Assembly (NCBI RefSeq): GCF_000424665.1 | Contig: NZ_KE384221.1 | Location: 124,001-188,000, forward strand | Source of the DNA: Salinimicrobium terrae DSM 17865 | Lineage (GTDB): Bacteria; Bacteroidota; Bacteroidia; Flavobacteriales; Flavobacteriaceae | Length of the DNA stretch: 64,000 nucleotides | Reading direction: 5' to 3' | Shown: positions 1-8,431 of the stretch, one piece after another | Layout: each line of letters opens with the position of its first letter | Numbering within the stretch: position 1 is the stretch's first letter | Program-made: the position numbers and the translations under genes | Notes under the pieces: model-generated | The model's database searches: none | The model's input: only the letters and a program-made list of their open reading frames with translations | Told to the model about the DNA's origin: nothing

Positions 1-227
1 GGGGATTTGTTTTTAATGCTTATCACAATAAATATTCAGGATGACAGCTGTGCGTTCTTAATATCTGAAGTTAGGGTGAGGACCGTCGTCAGCGATCTAT
101 ATGTATTTCTGTAATTTCTAGTTGAACATTGAAAATGACTGATAAAAAACTTTCTTGACGCGTCGAAATAACAAGGAGAAAGTCTTTTATGAGTTAAAAC
201 TTTTTGCGTAAATTGCGCCCTCTTGAA

Positions 228-301
228 GGCCCCGTGGCGCAACTGAATAGCGCATCAGATTTCGGCTCTGAGGGTTGGGGGTTTGAATCCCTCCGGGGTC
301 A
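228..301 (+). tRNA. tRNA-Arg (anticodon TCG)
   Basis: A cloverleaf folds by eye. The acceptor stem GGCCCCG (228-234) pairs with CGGGGTC (294-300), with A301 as discriminator. The anticodon stem TCAGA/TCTGA encloses the loop TTTCGGC, giving anticodon TCG. The T arm is GGGGG-TTTGAAT-CCCTC. No CCA is encoded. The gene is intact even though the island is inserted at its 3' end, because the element restores the last 14 bp. Bases 1-227 upstream hold no convincing gene. Confidence 0.93.
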
Positions 302-302
302 C
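289..302 (+). repeat. Left attachment core (att) in tRNA-Arg 3' end
   Basis: CCCTCCGGGGTCAC is identical to 30644-30657. It covers the 3' strand of the T stem, the acceptor stem and the discriminator base. Flanking bases differ on both sides (T288 against C30643; G303 against T30658), so 14 bp is the full identity. Confidence 0.88.
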
Positions 303-310
303 GTAGTTAA

Positions 311-350
311 TCCGCAACATGCTTATAATTAAGTGTTTGCGGATTTTTTT
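311..350 (+). terminator. Terminator of tRNA-Arg, supplied by the island
   Basis: TCCGCAA (311-317) pairs with TTGCGGA (337-343) and is followed by a T run. It lies inside the island and replaces the chromosomal terminator, now displaced to 30672-30696 next to the right attachment copy. Confidence 0.7.
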
Positions 351-355
351 ATGTT

Positions 356-372
356 TTTGTACCGCCCAATGT
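356..372 (+). repeat. Putative integrase arm-type site, left
   Basis: TTTGTACCGCCCAATGT is identical and in the same orientation as 30483-30499. It lies 54 bp inside the left core; the partner lies about 145 bp inside the right core, directly upstream of the integrase start. Its position suggests an integrase or excisionase arm-binding site. This is inference from placement and identity. Confidence 0.55.
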
Positions 373-545
373 GTGGCCCGATATTAGGTTCTTTGCCATA
401 GACCACAACTACTTCCTGCAAATCTTGCTTATTTACTATTCAACTGTAAACCTGCTGTTATCCCGCGGCACCAAGTGATAAATAGCTATATACGTTTTTG
501 AATATAAAGAGTTGTGCGTCATACGAAGAAATATTTTTATTACTC

Positions 546-896
546 TTACTTTCCAAAAAATAACTGCTCCCGATGTTTCAGCCCCCAATCCTTTAAAGCA
601 TCAATTATAGGTATTAAGGTGTTGACATGGATGTCCGGTTGATATAGAATTTTTACCGGAATGTCATCGATTACAGTTCGCTTTATCAGTTGATGCTGCT
701 CTAAATCCTTTAACTCCTTTGCTAAAACTTTTGGTGTGATTCCTGGGATACTGTTTTGAATATCCGTAAAACGTTCATTGCCCGCCATAACCGAAATAAT
801 AATCGGTAATTTCCACTTTCCGTTAATAACATCTAAGGCGTCCCGTACGGGTTTTAGCGTATCCAAACAGGATAAATAAGTTTGTTTTTTAGGCAT
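546..896 (-). CDS. HxlR-family winged-helix transcriptional regulator
   Basis: A 116-aa protein with the full HxlR/MarR-like winged-helix signature. It has an N-terminal Cys (SCLDTLKPVRDAL), the helix WKLPIIISVMAG, then a recognition helix around GITPKVLAKELKDLEQ and the wing region ending VKILYQP. HxlR proteins usually sense reactive electrophiles or oxidants and repress a neighbouring oxidoreductase gene. Here the divergent neighbour at 1012 is an NAD(P)-binding oxidoreductase, and a perfect 12-bp inverted repeat lies between them. Single Cys near residue 10 could be the sensor (inference). Confidence 0.88.
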   Translation of the reverse strand: MPKKQTYLSCLDTLKPVRDALDVINGKWKLPIIISVMAGNERFTDIQNSIPGITPKVLAKELKDLEQHQLIKRTVIDDIPVKILYQPDIHVNTLIPIIDALKDWGLKHREQLFFGK

Positions 897-914
897 ACTA
901 AGCTTTCTTTAATT

Positions 915-951
915 CACTTTCCTTTGGGAAAGGACTATACAAAGGAAAGTG
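915..951. promoter_or_regulatory. Inverted-repeat operator between hxlR-like gene and oxidoreductase
   Basis: CACTTTCCTTTG (915-926) and its exact reverse complement CAAAGGAAAGTG (940-951) are separated by 13 bp. The site lies in the 115-bp divergent promoter region. A Bacteroidota -7 box, TAACTTTG (960-967), follows immediately on the plus strand. An HxlR dimer bound here could control both directions. Confidence 0.7.
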
Positions 952-1011
952 TTTTTTGATAACTTTGCACATAAATATTAAAGAAATAGTAAATCTCAAA
1001 AAAGATAGAAA

Positions 1012-1758
1012 ATGAAAGTAGGTATTTTAGGTGTAGGTCATATTGGTAAAACATTGGCTTTGGCATTAGCAAAAGCAGGTCATGAAGTAAGTGTCGCAAA
1101 TTCCAGAGGTCCGGAAACTATTGCCGCCGAGGTGCTCGCGACGGGAGCTGAAGCAGTTACTGCACAACAAGCAGTAAAGGATAAGGATGTAGTTATTTTA
1201 TCCATTCCCTTAAACAGTATTCCTGAGACTGCACCACTTTTTGCAGATGTTCCGGAAGAGACCATTGTGATAGATACATCAAACTATTATCCGCAAAGAG
1301 ATAATAAAATTGAAAGGATAGAAGCCGGTCAGGTAGAAAGTTTATGGGTAGAAGAACAATTAGGACGTTCAATAGCCAAAGCATGGAATGCCATTGGTTC
1401 TGCTTCTTTGGCGAAAAAAGGAAAATCGGCAGCAAGTCCAAATCGTATTGCGATTCCCATAGCGGCAGACCGTAAAATTGACCGGGAGGTGACTATGAAA
1501 TTAGTTAATGACACCGGGTTTGATGCATTCTATTCTGGTTCACTGAAAGATTCATGGAGACAGCAACCGGGAGCACCCATTTATTGTACAGACCTTACTT
1601 TGAAAGAAATAGAAGCTTTTATTGATACCGCCGAAAAAGAGCGCTTGCCTATACGGAGGGATATAGCAGTGGCAGCAATTGCAGAACGTGTTGGTGATGG
1701 TAAGACAAATCCTGGTGCGGATTATGGTGTTCGTTTAAGTCGAGCATTGTATTTGTGA
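1012..1758 (+). CDS. NAD(P)-binding oxidoreductase, F420-reductase-like
   Basis: A 248-aa cytoplasmic protein opening with a Rossmann glycine motif, KVGILGVGHIGKTLALALAKAG, trimmed here to GVGHIG at residues 7-12. The arginine after the second strand (ANSRGPE) is typical of NADPH preference in the F420-dependent-NADP-reductase-like family. The segment IVIDTSNYYPQRD matches the family core. The family reduces diverse substrates, and the true substrate cannot be read. The divergent HxlR regulator suggests induction by an electrophile or oxidant. Start codon is well placed behind the TAACTTTG box. Confidence 0.85.
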   Translation: MKVGILGVGHIGKTLALALAKAGHEVSVANSRGPETIAAEVLATGAEAVTAQQAVKDKDVVILSIPLNSIPETAPLFADVPEETIVIDTSNYYPQRDNKIERIEAGQVESLWVEEQLGRSIAKAWNAIGSASLAKKGKSAASPNRIAIPIAADRKIDREVTMKLVNDTGFDAFYSGSLKDSWRQQPGAPIYCTDLTLKEIEAFIDTAEKERLPIRRDIAVAAIAERVGDGKTNPGADYGVRLSRALYL

Positions 1759-2202
1759 AAAAGTAGTTTTTATCCTGCTAAAGCATGGACTTTGCCATCT
1801 GGTTTATGAACGTAAAACTTCTCCGCGGGAAGCTCGAATTGAATAGCTTTATCGGTCGCCGGTAATTATGAGGAGGAAAAGCCGTGTTACAAAAAGCAGA
1901 CATCAGTAAACGTACGGAAAATCACGCACAAGCAGATGAAATAGCCCGCCCTTATCTTTAGTGGAGAGAAAGTGTGGAATCTAAAAGGCTTAGAGCAAAT
2001 CGTTCTGAGCCTTTTTTTTATCAATAAAATAGAAGAAGGGAAAAGTACGAACAAATTACACTAAATCAATTTTTGGAGTAGTCTTGGCTTTCCTGGAAGA
2101 ATTTTTCTTCGTCCTTTTTAGGTATATCCGCCATAATATGTAATTATTTCCGGACTACGAATCCGGGAGTTAAAAAATTGAGCTTCATGTATAACTGCCA
2201 TG
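1759..2202. other. Intergenic region with terminator, no gene recognised
   Basis: The stretch after the oxidoreductase holds no convincing gene. A short GTG-started frame (about 1886-1960, preceded by AGGAGGA) is too short to name and may be a remnant. The region 2020-2202 also shows nothing recognisable. A clear hairpin terminator lies at 1986-2019. Confidence 0.5.
1986..2019 (+). terminator. Rho-independent terminator
   Basis: AGGCTTAGA (1986-1994) pairs with TCTGAGCCT (2004-2012) apart from one T-G wobble, and is followed by eight T. It probably ends transcripts from the oxidoreductase at 1012. Confidence 0.7.
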
Positions 2203-2511
2203 TTATTTTGAAGCTCTTTTGTTTGAATTAAGTAGAATGTTTTCGATCTCAGACCTCTTGAATCGGATTCTGGTTCCGATTTTATGTGCTTGGATAACCC
2301 CAACCTTGGTCCAGTTATGAATACTAACCAGTGATACTCCAATTAAGGCAGCGGCTTCCTGCCGCGTAATCCATTCAGTGGGTTCTTTAGGGGCGAAAAG
2401 TTTTGAAAATGCCTGCAGCTCCTCTCTAAGATCCTGCTTAATTTCTCTTCGCAAATCTTCTCGCAGCTCTTCTGGAGAGATTCCATGTACCTGGGTAATA
2501 ATTTTACTCAT
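2203..2511 (-). CDS. Excisionase-like helix-turn-helix protein
   Basis: A 102-aa protein. Residues 1-45 form a charged, probably coiled segment (LREDLRREIKQDLREEL). Residues 47-95 form a MerR/excisionase-type HTH_17 domain: WITRQEAAALIGVS, then VSIHNWTKVGVI, then HKIGTRIRFKRSEI. This family is common on Bacteroidota integrative elements, as excision factors or element regulators. Position near the left end, opposite the integrase, fits a recombination directionality factor. The directionality role is inferred; the HTH fold is clear. Confidence 0.8.
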   Translation of the reverse strand: MSKIITQVHGISPEELREDLRREIKQDLREELQAFSKLFAPKEPTEWITRQEAAALIGVSLVSIHNWTKVGVIQAHKIGTRIRFKRSEIENILLNSNKRASK

Positions 2512-2839
2512 TTTTGTTTGTTTTAATTATTTTTCAAACATATGAGTTTAAAAAAATGCGCTAAACCGATTCGGCTGGTTTTGGACAGTTTTTCTGCATT
2601 TAAGTCAATTTTTCTTCATTTTTCCTAATTTTCGTGAATTTTACTGAATTTCCGTTCGATTCTATATGTTACTCACTGTAAAACAAATACTTAGGACAGT
2701 AAAGAAAATGACCAATTGAGATCTTCTTAAAATTTGGACTGGTAAAAAAGTTATGGATTATAAATCCTGAGAAGGATCAAAAGGAGGGGTGGGAAATTAA
2801 ATTTTCTAAAGTGAAGGCTAAAATAAGTTAGCCAAAAAA
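2512..2839. other. AT-rich intergenic region with irregular short repeats
   Basis: This is the upstream region of the HTH gene and the downstream region of hsdR. Positions about 2580-2660 repeat a loose T-rich unit ending in ATTT (TTTCTGCATTT, TTTCTTCATTT, TTCGTGAATTT, TTACTGAATTT). It may bind a nucleoid or element protein. No gene or terminator is evident. Confidence 0.35.
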
Positions 2840-5800
2840 TCAAGCCTCCAACGGCCAATCCCTATACTGCCCCTCAGCCTGCTCAATCACTTCTTTCAGC
2901 AAATTGTCCAGTTCCGAAAACGGCACTTTGCCGCGCAATTCCTTCTTCACCGCCAAACGAATAGCGGCACGGGCATCTTCTTTTTTGGTCCAGTCGAGCT
3001 GGAGGTTTTTCTTAACGGAAGCTACTACCGTATGCACCAGGTCCTGGATGGGACCGGATTGGTTGAGTAACTTTTCATTGGCCGATAACAGGTCATAGAA
3101 TGCGAGTTCATCTTCGGTTAAACCGAGTTGCCTGGTCCTGATGTCATCCTGCTGAAATTCATTTGCGATGTCCAGCAGATGCTTAATCGCGGCTATGGAA
3201 TCCAGGGAATTCCGGTGATAGTTGCTCAGCACTTTTTCCAGCTCGTCTTTCAGCTTTCGCATCCGGCGGATGTTCTTGGGCATTCGCACCCGTATCTCGT
3301 CATTGATGATCCTGCGCAGCAATTCGACTTTGATGTTCTCGTCGCCTTTTTCTTTTACAATGGCCTGAAACCGATCGTCTACTATGGAAATATCGATCTT
3401 ATCCAGGTTGTACATTTTTGCCAGGTCCACAATTTCCTGAGATTCCAGGGATTTGCTTATCAGGTCTTTTATCTTTTCATTCTTTTCCCTACGCGGACCG
3501 GGAGGGAATTTGATCTTTCTGATCAGCTGCCTGATCTTCTGAATGATCGCCAACTCTTCCTGGATCTCCCAGATTCGGGGATCTGAACTGGTCATTGCCA
3601 CCAGTTCTGCCAGCTTACGCTCTTCAAGCAAAAAAGCATCGGTAACGGCATCAGACTTTAAAAGGCTGTTCACTTTACTGTTGCACCATTTCAATCTGTC
3701 CATTTCGGGCATTGAATTGACTGTTTCCGCAGAAAACTCACCAATTAAATCCTTTACTTTCTCCAACTGCTCCAGACAAATTTCCACTGCGGCTTCAAGA
3801 TCCAGAGTGGGTTTTCCTTCCCCGCCTCCGGCGGTGTATTTTTTGGTAGCTTCGGCCAGAAAGCCGGAGATGCCTATGAAATCAACTACGAGTCCGTTGG
3901 GTTTGTCCTGAAAAACCCGGTTCACCCTTGCAATCGCCTGCATCAGGTTATGGCCTTTCATTATCTTATCTACATACATTGTATGGGCGCAGGGGGCATC
4001 AAATCCCGTTAGCCACATATCGCGCACGATCACGATCTGCAGCGGATCTTCAGGCGTGCGGAAACGCTTTTTTATGGCTTCCATCGCTTCTTTGGTTCGT
4101 ATGTGAGGATTCCATTCCGTAGGATCTTTGCTGATGTTTCCGGTCATTATCACTGCTATTTCAGGGCAACCTTCCAGCGCAGTGAGGGCGTTGTACATTT
4201 TCACGCAGTTCTTGCGGCTCATACAAACGATCATTGCTTTGCCTTCCAGGCTTTCGGTCCTGGCCCTGAAATGGGTGAGGATGTCTTTGGCAACCCTTTC
4301 CACCCGGTCATTTGCCCCGGCGGCATCTTCTATCGCAGCCCAAACGGCATTGTTCTCCTCGTCCTCATCTTCTTCCATTTCATCCAGCTCCTTATCATAT
4401 TTGGCTTTGATGTTGAGCGGAACCATTTTAGGTTCGTAATAAATAGGTACCGTGGCACCGTCTTCCACGGCCTGTTTGATATCGTAGGTGTGAATGGTGG
4501 GGCCAAATACCTGCTGGGTATCGGCATCTTTGCCATCCACGGGAGTTCCGGTGAAGCCTATAAAGGAGGCATTGGGCAAGGCGCGTCTTATGTTCTGCGC
4601 AAAGCCGCCGCTATGGAACCCGTACTGGGTGCGGTGGGCTTCATCTGCCATCACGATAAGGTTGGTACGTTCAGAAAGTACAGGGTGGGAGAGCTCTTTT
4701 CCCGAAGCCAGTTCTTTTAACCGAAATTTCTCAATGGTGGTAAAGATCACCCCGCCGCCATCGGTGCTCAGCAGGGCCCGCAGCTCATCTGTGGTATCGG
4801 CGTGTTGTACGTGGCCCACCAGGTCTTTGCACAGCACAAAATTCTCATAGAGTTGCTGGTCCAGGTCATTGCGGTCTACCTGGATGAGGATGGTGGGATT
4901 TTTCATTTCGGGCATTTGCCGCAGGATCCCGGTAAGGATGGCCATCGAAATGCTTTTACCCGATCCCTGCGTGTGCCATATCACTCCCAGCCGGCCGTCA
5001 CCTGTGGGTTTTATATTTTCTACCGCGCTGTCCACCGCTTTTTTGATGCCCCAGTACTGGTGATATTTTGCGCCTTTCTTGATTATTTTCCCGTTGTGGT
5101 CTTCGTGGAAGATGAAGTTTTGCAGGTAGTATAATAAGGTTTTCTTCGGAAATAATCCCTTCAGCAAAGTCTCCAGCTGAAGTTCCTGTTTCTGCTGAAG
5201 GTCATCCCCGTGCCGACTTTTCCACGGAGCAAACCACTTAAGCGAAGAGTTGTACATCCCGTGCAGGGTTTCCAGTCCATCTGAAACTACCGTGATGGCA
5301 TTGTAATCAAACAGCTGCGGAATATCCTGAAAGTAATGCCCAATTTGCCGGTGCGCGTTTTCCACACCCACCTCGGGATCAAACATATTCTTGAACTCAA
5401 AAACAATGAGCGGAAGTCCGTTGATGAAGACGAGCAGATCTGTGCGGCGGCTGTTCTTGCCAATGATCTTTACTTCATCTGCACACACAAAGGTATTTTT
5501 CTCCGGTTCCTTGTAGTTGATAGGGTAGAGGTGCCGGGCCTGTTCTTTGCCCGAAGCATCTTTCCAGGTAATGGAAACCCCCTGGGTCATTTTAAGATGA
5601 AAATCGCGGTTGCGGTGATCGAGATCCATTCCCTGGTGCTGCGTAAAAGCTGAAAGGGCTTCATTAATGGCGGTTGCCGGAACGCCGGGATAGGAGCTCA
5701 CTAAAAATTTCCGAAGATCCTCCTCCAGAACCACCTTTTTGAGATCCCGCTGCAGGGAATTGCCTTCTTTATAAGTGTACCCCAACTCCTTGAGGCACTC

Positions 5801-5842
5801 TATGGCAGCCTTTTGCACCGTGATCTCGATCATTTGTGTCAT
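2840..5842 (-). CDS. hsdR: Type I restriction endonuclease subunit R
   Basis: A 1000-aa motor/nuclease subunit of full family length. The N-terminal nuclease shows D135 and E149-x-K151 (VFEFK), the PD-(D/E)xK core. The SF2 helicase has Walker A TQGSGKS (291-297) and the DEAH box at 400-403 (DEAHRTQYG), followed by motifs such as FTGTP and the RecA2 segment IVRDMWLTGFDAP. The enzyme cuts DNA after ATP-driven translocation when the HsdS site is unmethylated. The start overlaps the hsdS stop by 4 nt (ATGA), indicating translational coupling. It is the last gene of the operon that starts at hsdM. No disruption is seen. Confidence 0.97.
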   Translation of the reverse strand: MTQMIEITVQKAAIECLKELGYTYKEGNSLQRDLKKVVLEEDLRKFLVSSYPGVPATAINEALSAFTQHQGMDLDHRNRDFHLKMTQGVSITWKDASGKEQARHLYPINYKEPEKNTFVCADEVKIIGKNSRRTDLLVFINGLPLIVFEFKNMFDPEVGVENAHRQIGHYFQDIPQLFDYNAITVVSDGLETLHGMYNSSLKWFAPWKSRHGDDLQQKQELQLETLLKGLFPKKTLLYYLQNFIFHEDHNGKIIKKGAKYHQYWGIKKAVDSAVENIKPTGDGRLGVIWHTQGSGKSISMAILTGILRQMPEMKNPTILIQVDRNDLDQQLYENFVLCKDLVGHVQHADTTDELRALLSTDGGGVIFTTIEKFRLKELASGKELSHPVLSERTNLIVMADEAHRTQYGFHSGGFAQNIRRALPNASFIGFTGTPVDGKDADTQQVFGPTIHTYDIKQAVEDGATVPIYYEPKMVPLNIKAKYDKELDEMEEDEDEENNAVWAAIEDAAGANDRVERVAKDILTHFRARTESLEGKAMIVCMSRKNCVKMYNALTALEGCPEIAVIMTGNISKDPTEWNPHIRTKEAMEAIKKRFRTPEDPLQIVIVRDMWLTGFDAPCAHTMYVDKIMKGHNLMQAIARVNRVFQDKPNGLVVDFIGISGFLAEATKKYTAGGGEGKPTLDLEAAVEICLEQLEKVKDLIGEFSAETVNSMPEMDRLKWCNSKVNSLLKSDAVTDAFLLEERKLAELVAMTSSDPRIWEIQEELAIIQKIRQLIRKIKFPPGPRREKNEKIKDLISKSLESQEIVDLAKMYNLDKIDISIVDDRFQAIVKEKGDENIKVELLRRIINDEIRVRMPKNIRRMRKLKDELEKVLSNYHRNSLDSIAAIKHLLDIANEFQQDDIRTRQLGLTEDELAFYDLLSANEKLLNQSGPIQDLVHTVVASVKKNLQLDWTKKEDARAAIRLAVKKELRGKVPFSELDNLLKEVIEQAEGQYRDWPLEA

Positions 5843-7122
5843 AAGACTTCAGATAAGGTTTTCTCCACATCTTTCACGCGGACTTCCCCGCTGATGAGTT
5901 TAGGAAGTAAGGTGTCGCGGAGTTGAGTTAGAGTTTGGTTTTCAAGAATATTACTATTCTGTAGAGTTATATAATTGTCAACTTGTATTTTATAGCTATC
6001 TAATTTAGCATTTGCACTATATGGTATGGGAAAATTGAATATATCAGTCAGTTTGATACTTGCTTGATTAGCACTTCCCTGTGCACAATTTACAATGTAA
6101 TTTAGAAAGCGATCCAATTTTAAAGTAGTGTAGAGTAAACCTTGCTGTTCTTTTCCATTAAAAGCCATATTTAATTTAACAGCATTTTGATTTAATAAAG
6201 CATTTTCTGCTGTTGGAGGTACGCGTACAATCTTGCCGACTACAGAGGAAAAGTTTGGAGGCCAAGAGCCTACAGTTGCAACTATAATATCATTAGTTTT
6301 TAGAGAATACCTTAAATAATCTGAAGCCATTTCTTCAGAAATTTTATTACAAGAATCGATATTTATTGAATTGTCAGTGGTGTCACTTACTCTAACAACC
6401 ATTTTACCTGCCTCTTGATACCACTTTGATTTGAAAGCAAACCCTTTTTGATGTTGAATAAATTCTCCTAACGGTTTCACCTCCCATCCCTTCGGAATTT
6501 CACCCAATTCCGATTCTACAAATTCCCCATCCTGAAAAGGTCCAAAATCCACAAACCAGTGCTTGTACAAAGCCATTGCCATTTCTTCCAGGGTTTTGTT
6601 TATCTGGAGATTGAGCTCGATCTTGTCATCCAAAGCGGAAAGGATGGAAGCGATGGATTTTTGTTCTTGGAGGGGAGGAAGGTTTATAGGTAATTCTCTC
6701 ATTGACTTAAGAGAGACATTTTTAATTACAGAACCGGTATAGTTAGATTCCAGATAATCAAGGAAATATTTACTTGAGATTACGTGTTTGATAAATTTTT
6801 TATTTACACCTTCCTTCACGTTGAAATAGCAAGCACTTTTTCCCAGCATCACCTTTTCGCCGTGGTAATATGCTGTTTTTCCTATGGTCCCGTTTATGGA
6901 GACCAGTAGGGTTCTATCGTTTAATTCACGCTTATGTTTTAAATATTCAGCTGTTGTAACCCTTTTTGTATCCGATTTAATTACAATTTTGCCATCTACA
7001 AGATTGTTTCCATTTATGAAGTGATATTCTCCATCTTCAGAATACTTTGGTGTGCCGTGGATACCATCACCTAATTTGGTTACGAGGTCTTCAAGATTAT
7101 AAGTTTTCCAGTTTTCCGGCAT
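5839..7122 (-). CDS. hsdS: Type I restriction-modification specificity subunit S
   Basis: A 427-aa specificity subunit with two target recognition domains (about 1-150 and 205-350), each followed by a conserved helical spacer. The first spacer reads LPPLQEQKSIASILSALDD followed by LEEMAMALYKHWFVDFGPF; the second, near the C terminus, reads LTQLRDTLLPKLISGEVRV. It is full length with two half-sites, so a bipartite target is expected. The sequence target cannot be predicted. It starts 17 bp after the upstream TIR gene and overlaps hsdR by 4 nt. It is separated from hsdM by five inserted genes. Confidence 0.95.
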   Translation of the reverse strand: MPENWKTYNLEDLVTKLGDGIHGTPKYSEDGEYHFINGNNLVDGKIVIKSDTKRVTTAEYLKHKRELNDRTLLVSINGTIGKTAYYHGEKVMLGKSACYFNVKEGVNKKFIKHVISSKYFLDYLESNYTGSVIKNVSLKSMRELPINLPPLQEQKSIASILSALDDKIELNLQINKTLEEMAMALYKHWFVDFGPFQDGEFVESELGEIPKGWEVKPLGEFIQHQKGFAFKSKWYQEAGKMVVRVSDTTDNSINIDSCNKISEEMASDYLRYSLKTNDIIVATVGSWPPNFSSVVGKIVRVPPTAENALLNQNAVKLNMAFNGKEQQGLLYTTLKLDRFLNYIVNCAQGSANQASIKLTDIFNFPIPYSANAKLDSYKIQVDNYITLQNSNILENQTLTQLRDTLLPKLISGEVRVKDVEKTLSEVL

Positions 7123-7139
7123 CTGTTAGTTCAATAATT

Positions 7140-7859
7140 TTAGAATTGAGTTACTAATTCTACAGCAACTAGTTCGGCAAATTTGTTGGAAATAACTTCC
7201 ATAGTTTCTTCTGAGGTATCTAAACCACTTCTAGAAGCCAATAGAGGACTAACATCCCTTAATTCTTCATAAGTAGTATCGTGAACAATTGGAACAAGTT
7301 GGTCGGTAGCAAGTAGAGCGGAAAGTTCTTTATCAGCAATTCCAGAATTCTCAATTCTTTCTAAAAATTTTGGAGTTACTAATACGATGCCAATTTTAGA
7401 TTTTGCAAGGCCTTTGTCAATTTCACGTAGAAGAGAGGTTCCTAACGGTACATCTTTTTCGCTGAACCAAACTGAAATGTTTTTAGATACAAGTAGGTCA
7501 TATAAATCTTTTGCACTATGTTTTCTATCATCCCAAGCGTGACAAAGAAAAACATCCCTTAAATCAGGTTTTTTTGTCCTTTCTTCTACAATTTTTCTTG
7601 CAGGAGTTAGTGTCTTGATTTCTGCTGGAGTATAATAAATTGAAGAATTTGAATTTGACCAACTTGGTTTTTTTGTTCTTCCCTTACTGCTATTATAATT
7701 TCCACTTCTTCCAGATGAACCTCCAGAAAAACTGGGTATAGGTGTTGGTTCAAAGTAAGAATAAGTTCTACGACCACGTGATTTGTATCTACAAACTGGG
7801 CAATTAGCCGCTGCGCTAGCTGTTCTATGACCATAAACTGGTGCTGTACATCCTGACAT
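7140..7859 (-). CDS. TIR-domain protein with N-terminal Cys/His zinc-knuckle motif
   Basis: A 239-aa protein in two parts. Residues 1-26 carry C4, H11, C20 and C23 (GCTAPVYGHR, then CPVC), a likely zinc-binding knuckle. A Ser/Gly/Asn/Tyr-rich linker runs to about residue 95. Residues 101-239 form a TIR domain: DVFLCHAWDD, then VWFSEKDVPLG, then KSKIGIVLVTPKF. E178 in DKELSALL is the likely NAD-cleaving glutamate. Bacterial TIR proteins make nucleotide signals or deplete NAD during phage infection. It lies 17 bp upstream of hsdS in the same operon. Its partner and trigger are unknown. Confidence 0.88.
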   Translation of the reverse strand: MSGCTAPVYGHRTASAAANCPVCRYKSRGRRTYSYFEPTPIPSFSGGSSGRSGNYNSSKGRTKKPSWSNSNSSIYYTPAEIKTLTPARKIVEERTKKPDLRDVFLCHAWDDRKHSAKDLYDLLVSKNISVWFSEKDVPLGTSLLREIDKGLAKSKIGIVLVTPKFLERIENSGIADKELSALLATDQLVPIVHDTTYEELRDVSPLLASRSGLDTSEETMEVISNKFAELVAVELVTQF

Positions 7860-7939
7860 AGTTTTATTTTTTAAGTAAGTTAAATTTGAGCCTAGTTTAA
7901 CCTTTTCTGTATAGGCAACCTTTAAGCAGTGTTGGAGCT

Positions 7940-8422
7940 TTAATTTTGATGACCATATCCCAATTCTTCATTTTTATCCCAGAAAGCCATATATAAATCC
8001 GTAGAGCTGCCTTTTTTCCTTGTCCAATCCGCAACTATTTGAATAGCAATTTCTAAGTCTTCTAAATAGGCCATTCTACCATCACTTCCTCTGATACCTT
8101 TATCGTCTTTTTTCGCTCCTCGATTTATTAAAATATTCTTTTCATCGTAAATGATTCTTCTAACCTCTTCGTTTTCTTTTCCCTTTGGGAGGTTATCCTT
8201 AAGCAATTTATTTAAACCTTTATAGTACAATTGGAACTTCTGGACTGGGTCGTCGATTTGTTGTCCAATTAGCTTTTCTGCCTGATTTTCTAATATTATG
8301 TTGGAGTCAACATCTATTGATAATTGCTCCCCTTTTATTTCATCTGACTTTTGAAGAAGTTCTAATCTTTCTATATCTTCTTTGGATAATTTCCTCTCTT
8401 TTTTCTTTTGATTATCGGCCAT
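7940..8422 (-). CDS. Unknown 160-aa protein paired with XRE-ImmA
   Basis: A soluble, highly charged protein with no signal peptide or membrane segment. The N terminus is Lys-rich and probably helical (KKKERKLSKEDIERLELLQK). The C terminus is more conserved-looking, containing DLEIAIQIVADWTRKKG and ending GYGHQN. I do not recognise the family. The start lies 9 bp after the stop of the XRE-ImmA gene, so the two are probably co-translated. This makes it a candidate substrate, partner or toxin of the ImmA protease. That role is inference from position only. Confidence 0.7.
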   Translation of the reverse strand: MADNQKKKERKLSKEDIERLELLQKSDEIKGEQLSIDVDSNIILENQAEKLIGQQIDDPVQKFQLYYKGLNKLLKDNLPKGKENEEVRRIIYDEKNILINRGAKKDDKGIRGSDGRMAYLEDLEIAIQIVADWTRKKGSSTDLYMAFWDKNEELGYGHQN

Positions 8423-8431
8423 TTTTAAAAA

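Noticed and set aside
36-242. Minus-strand open frame at the window start
   Set aside because: It runs into the tRNA gene and has no coherent protein features.
3128-5653. Several long plus-strand open frames opposite hsdR (for example 3128-3586 and 4103-4720)
   Set aside because: They lie antisense to a complete hsdR with all motifs and encode no coherent protein pattern.
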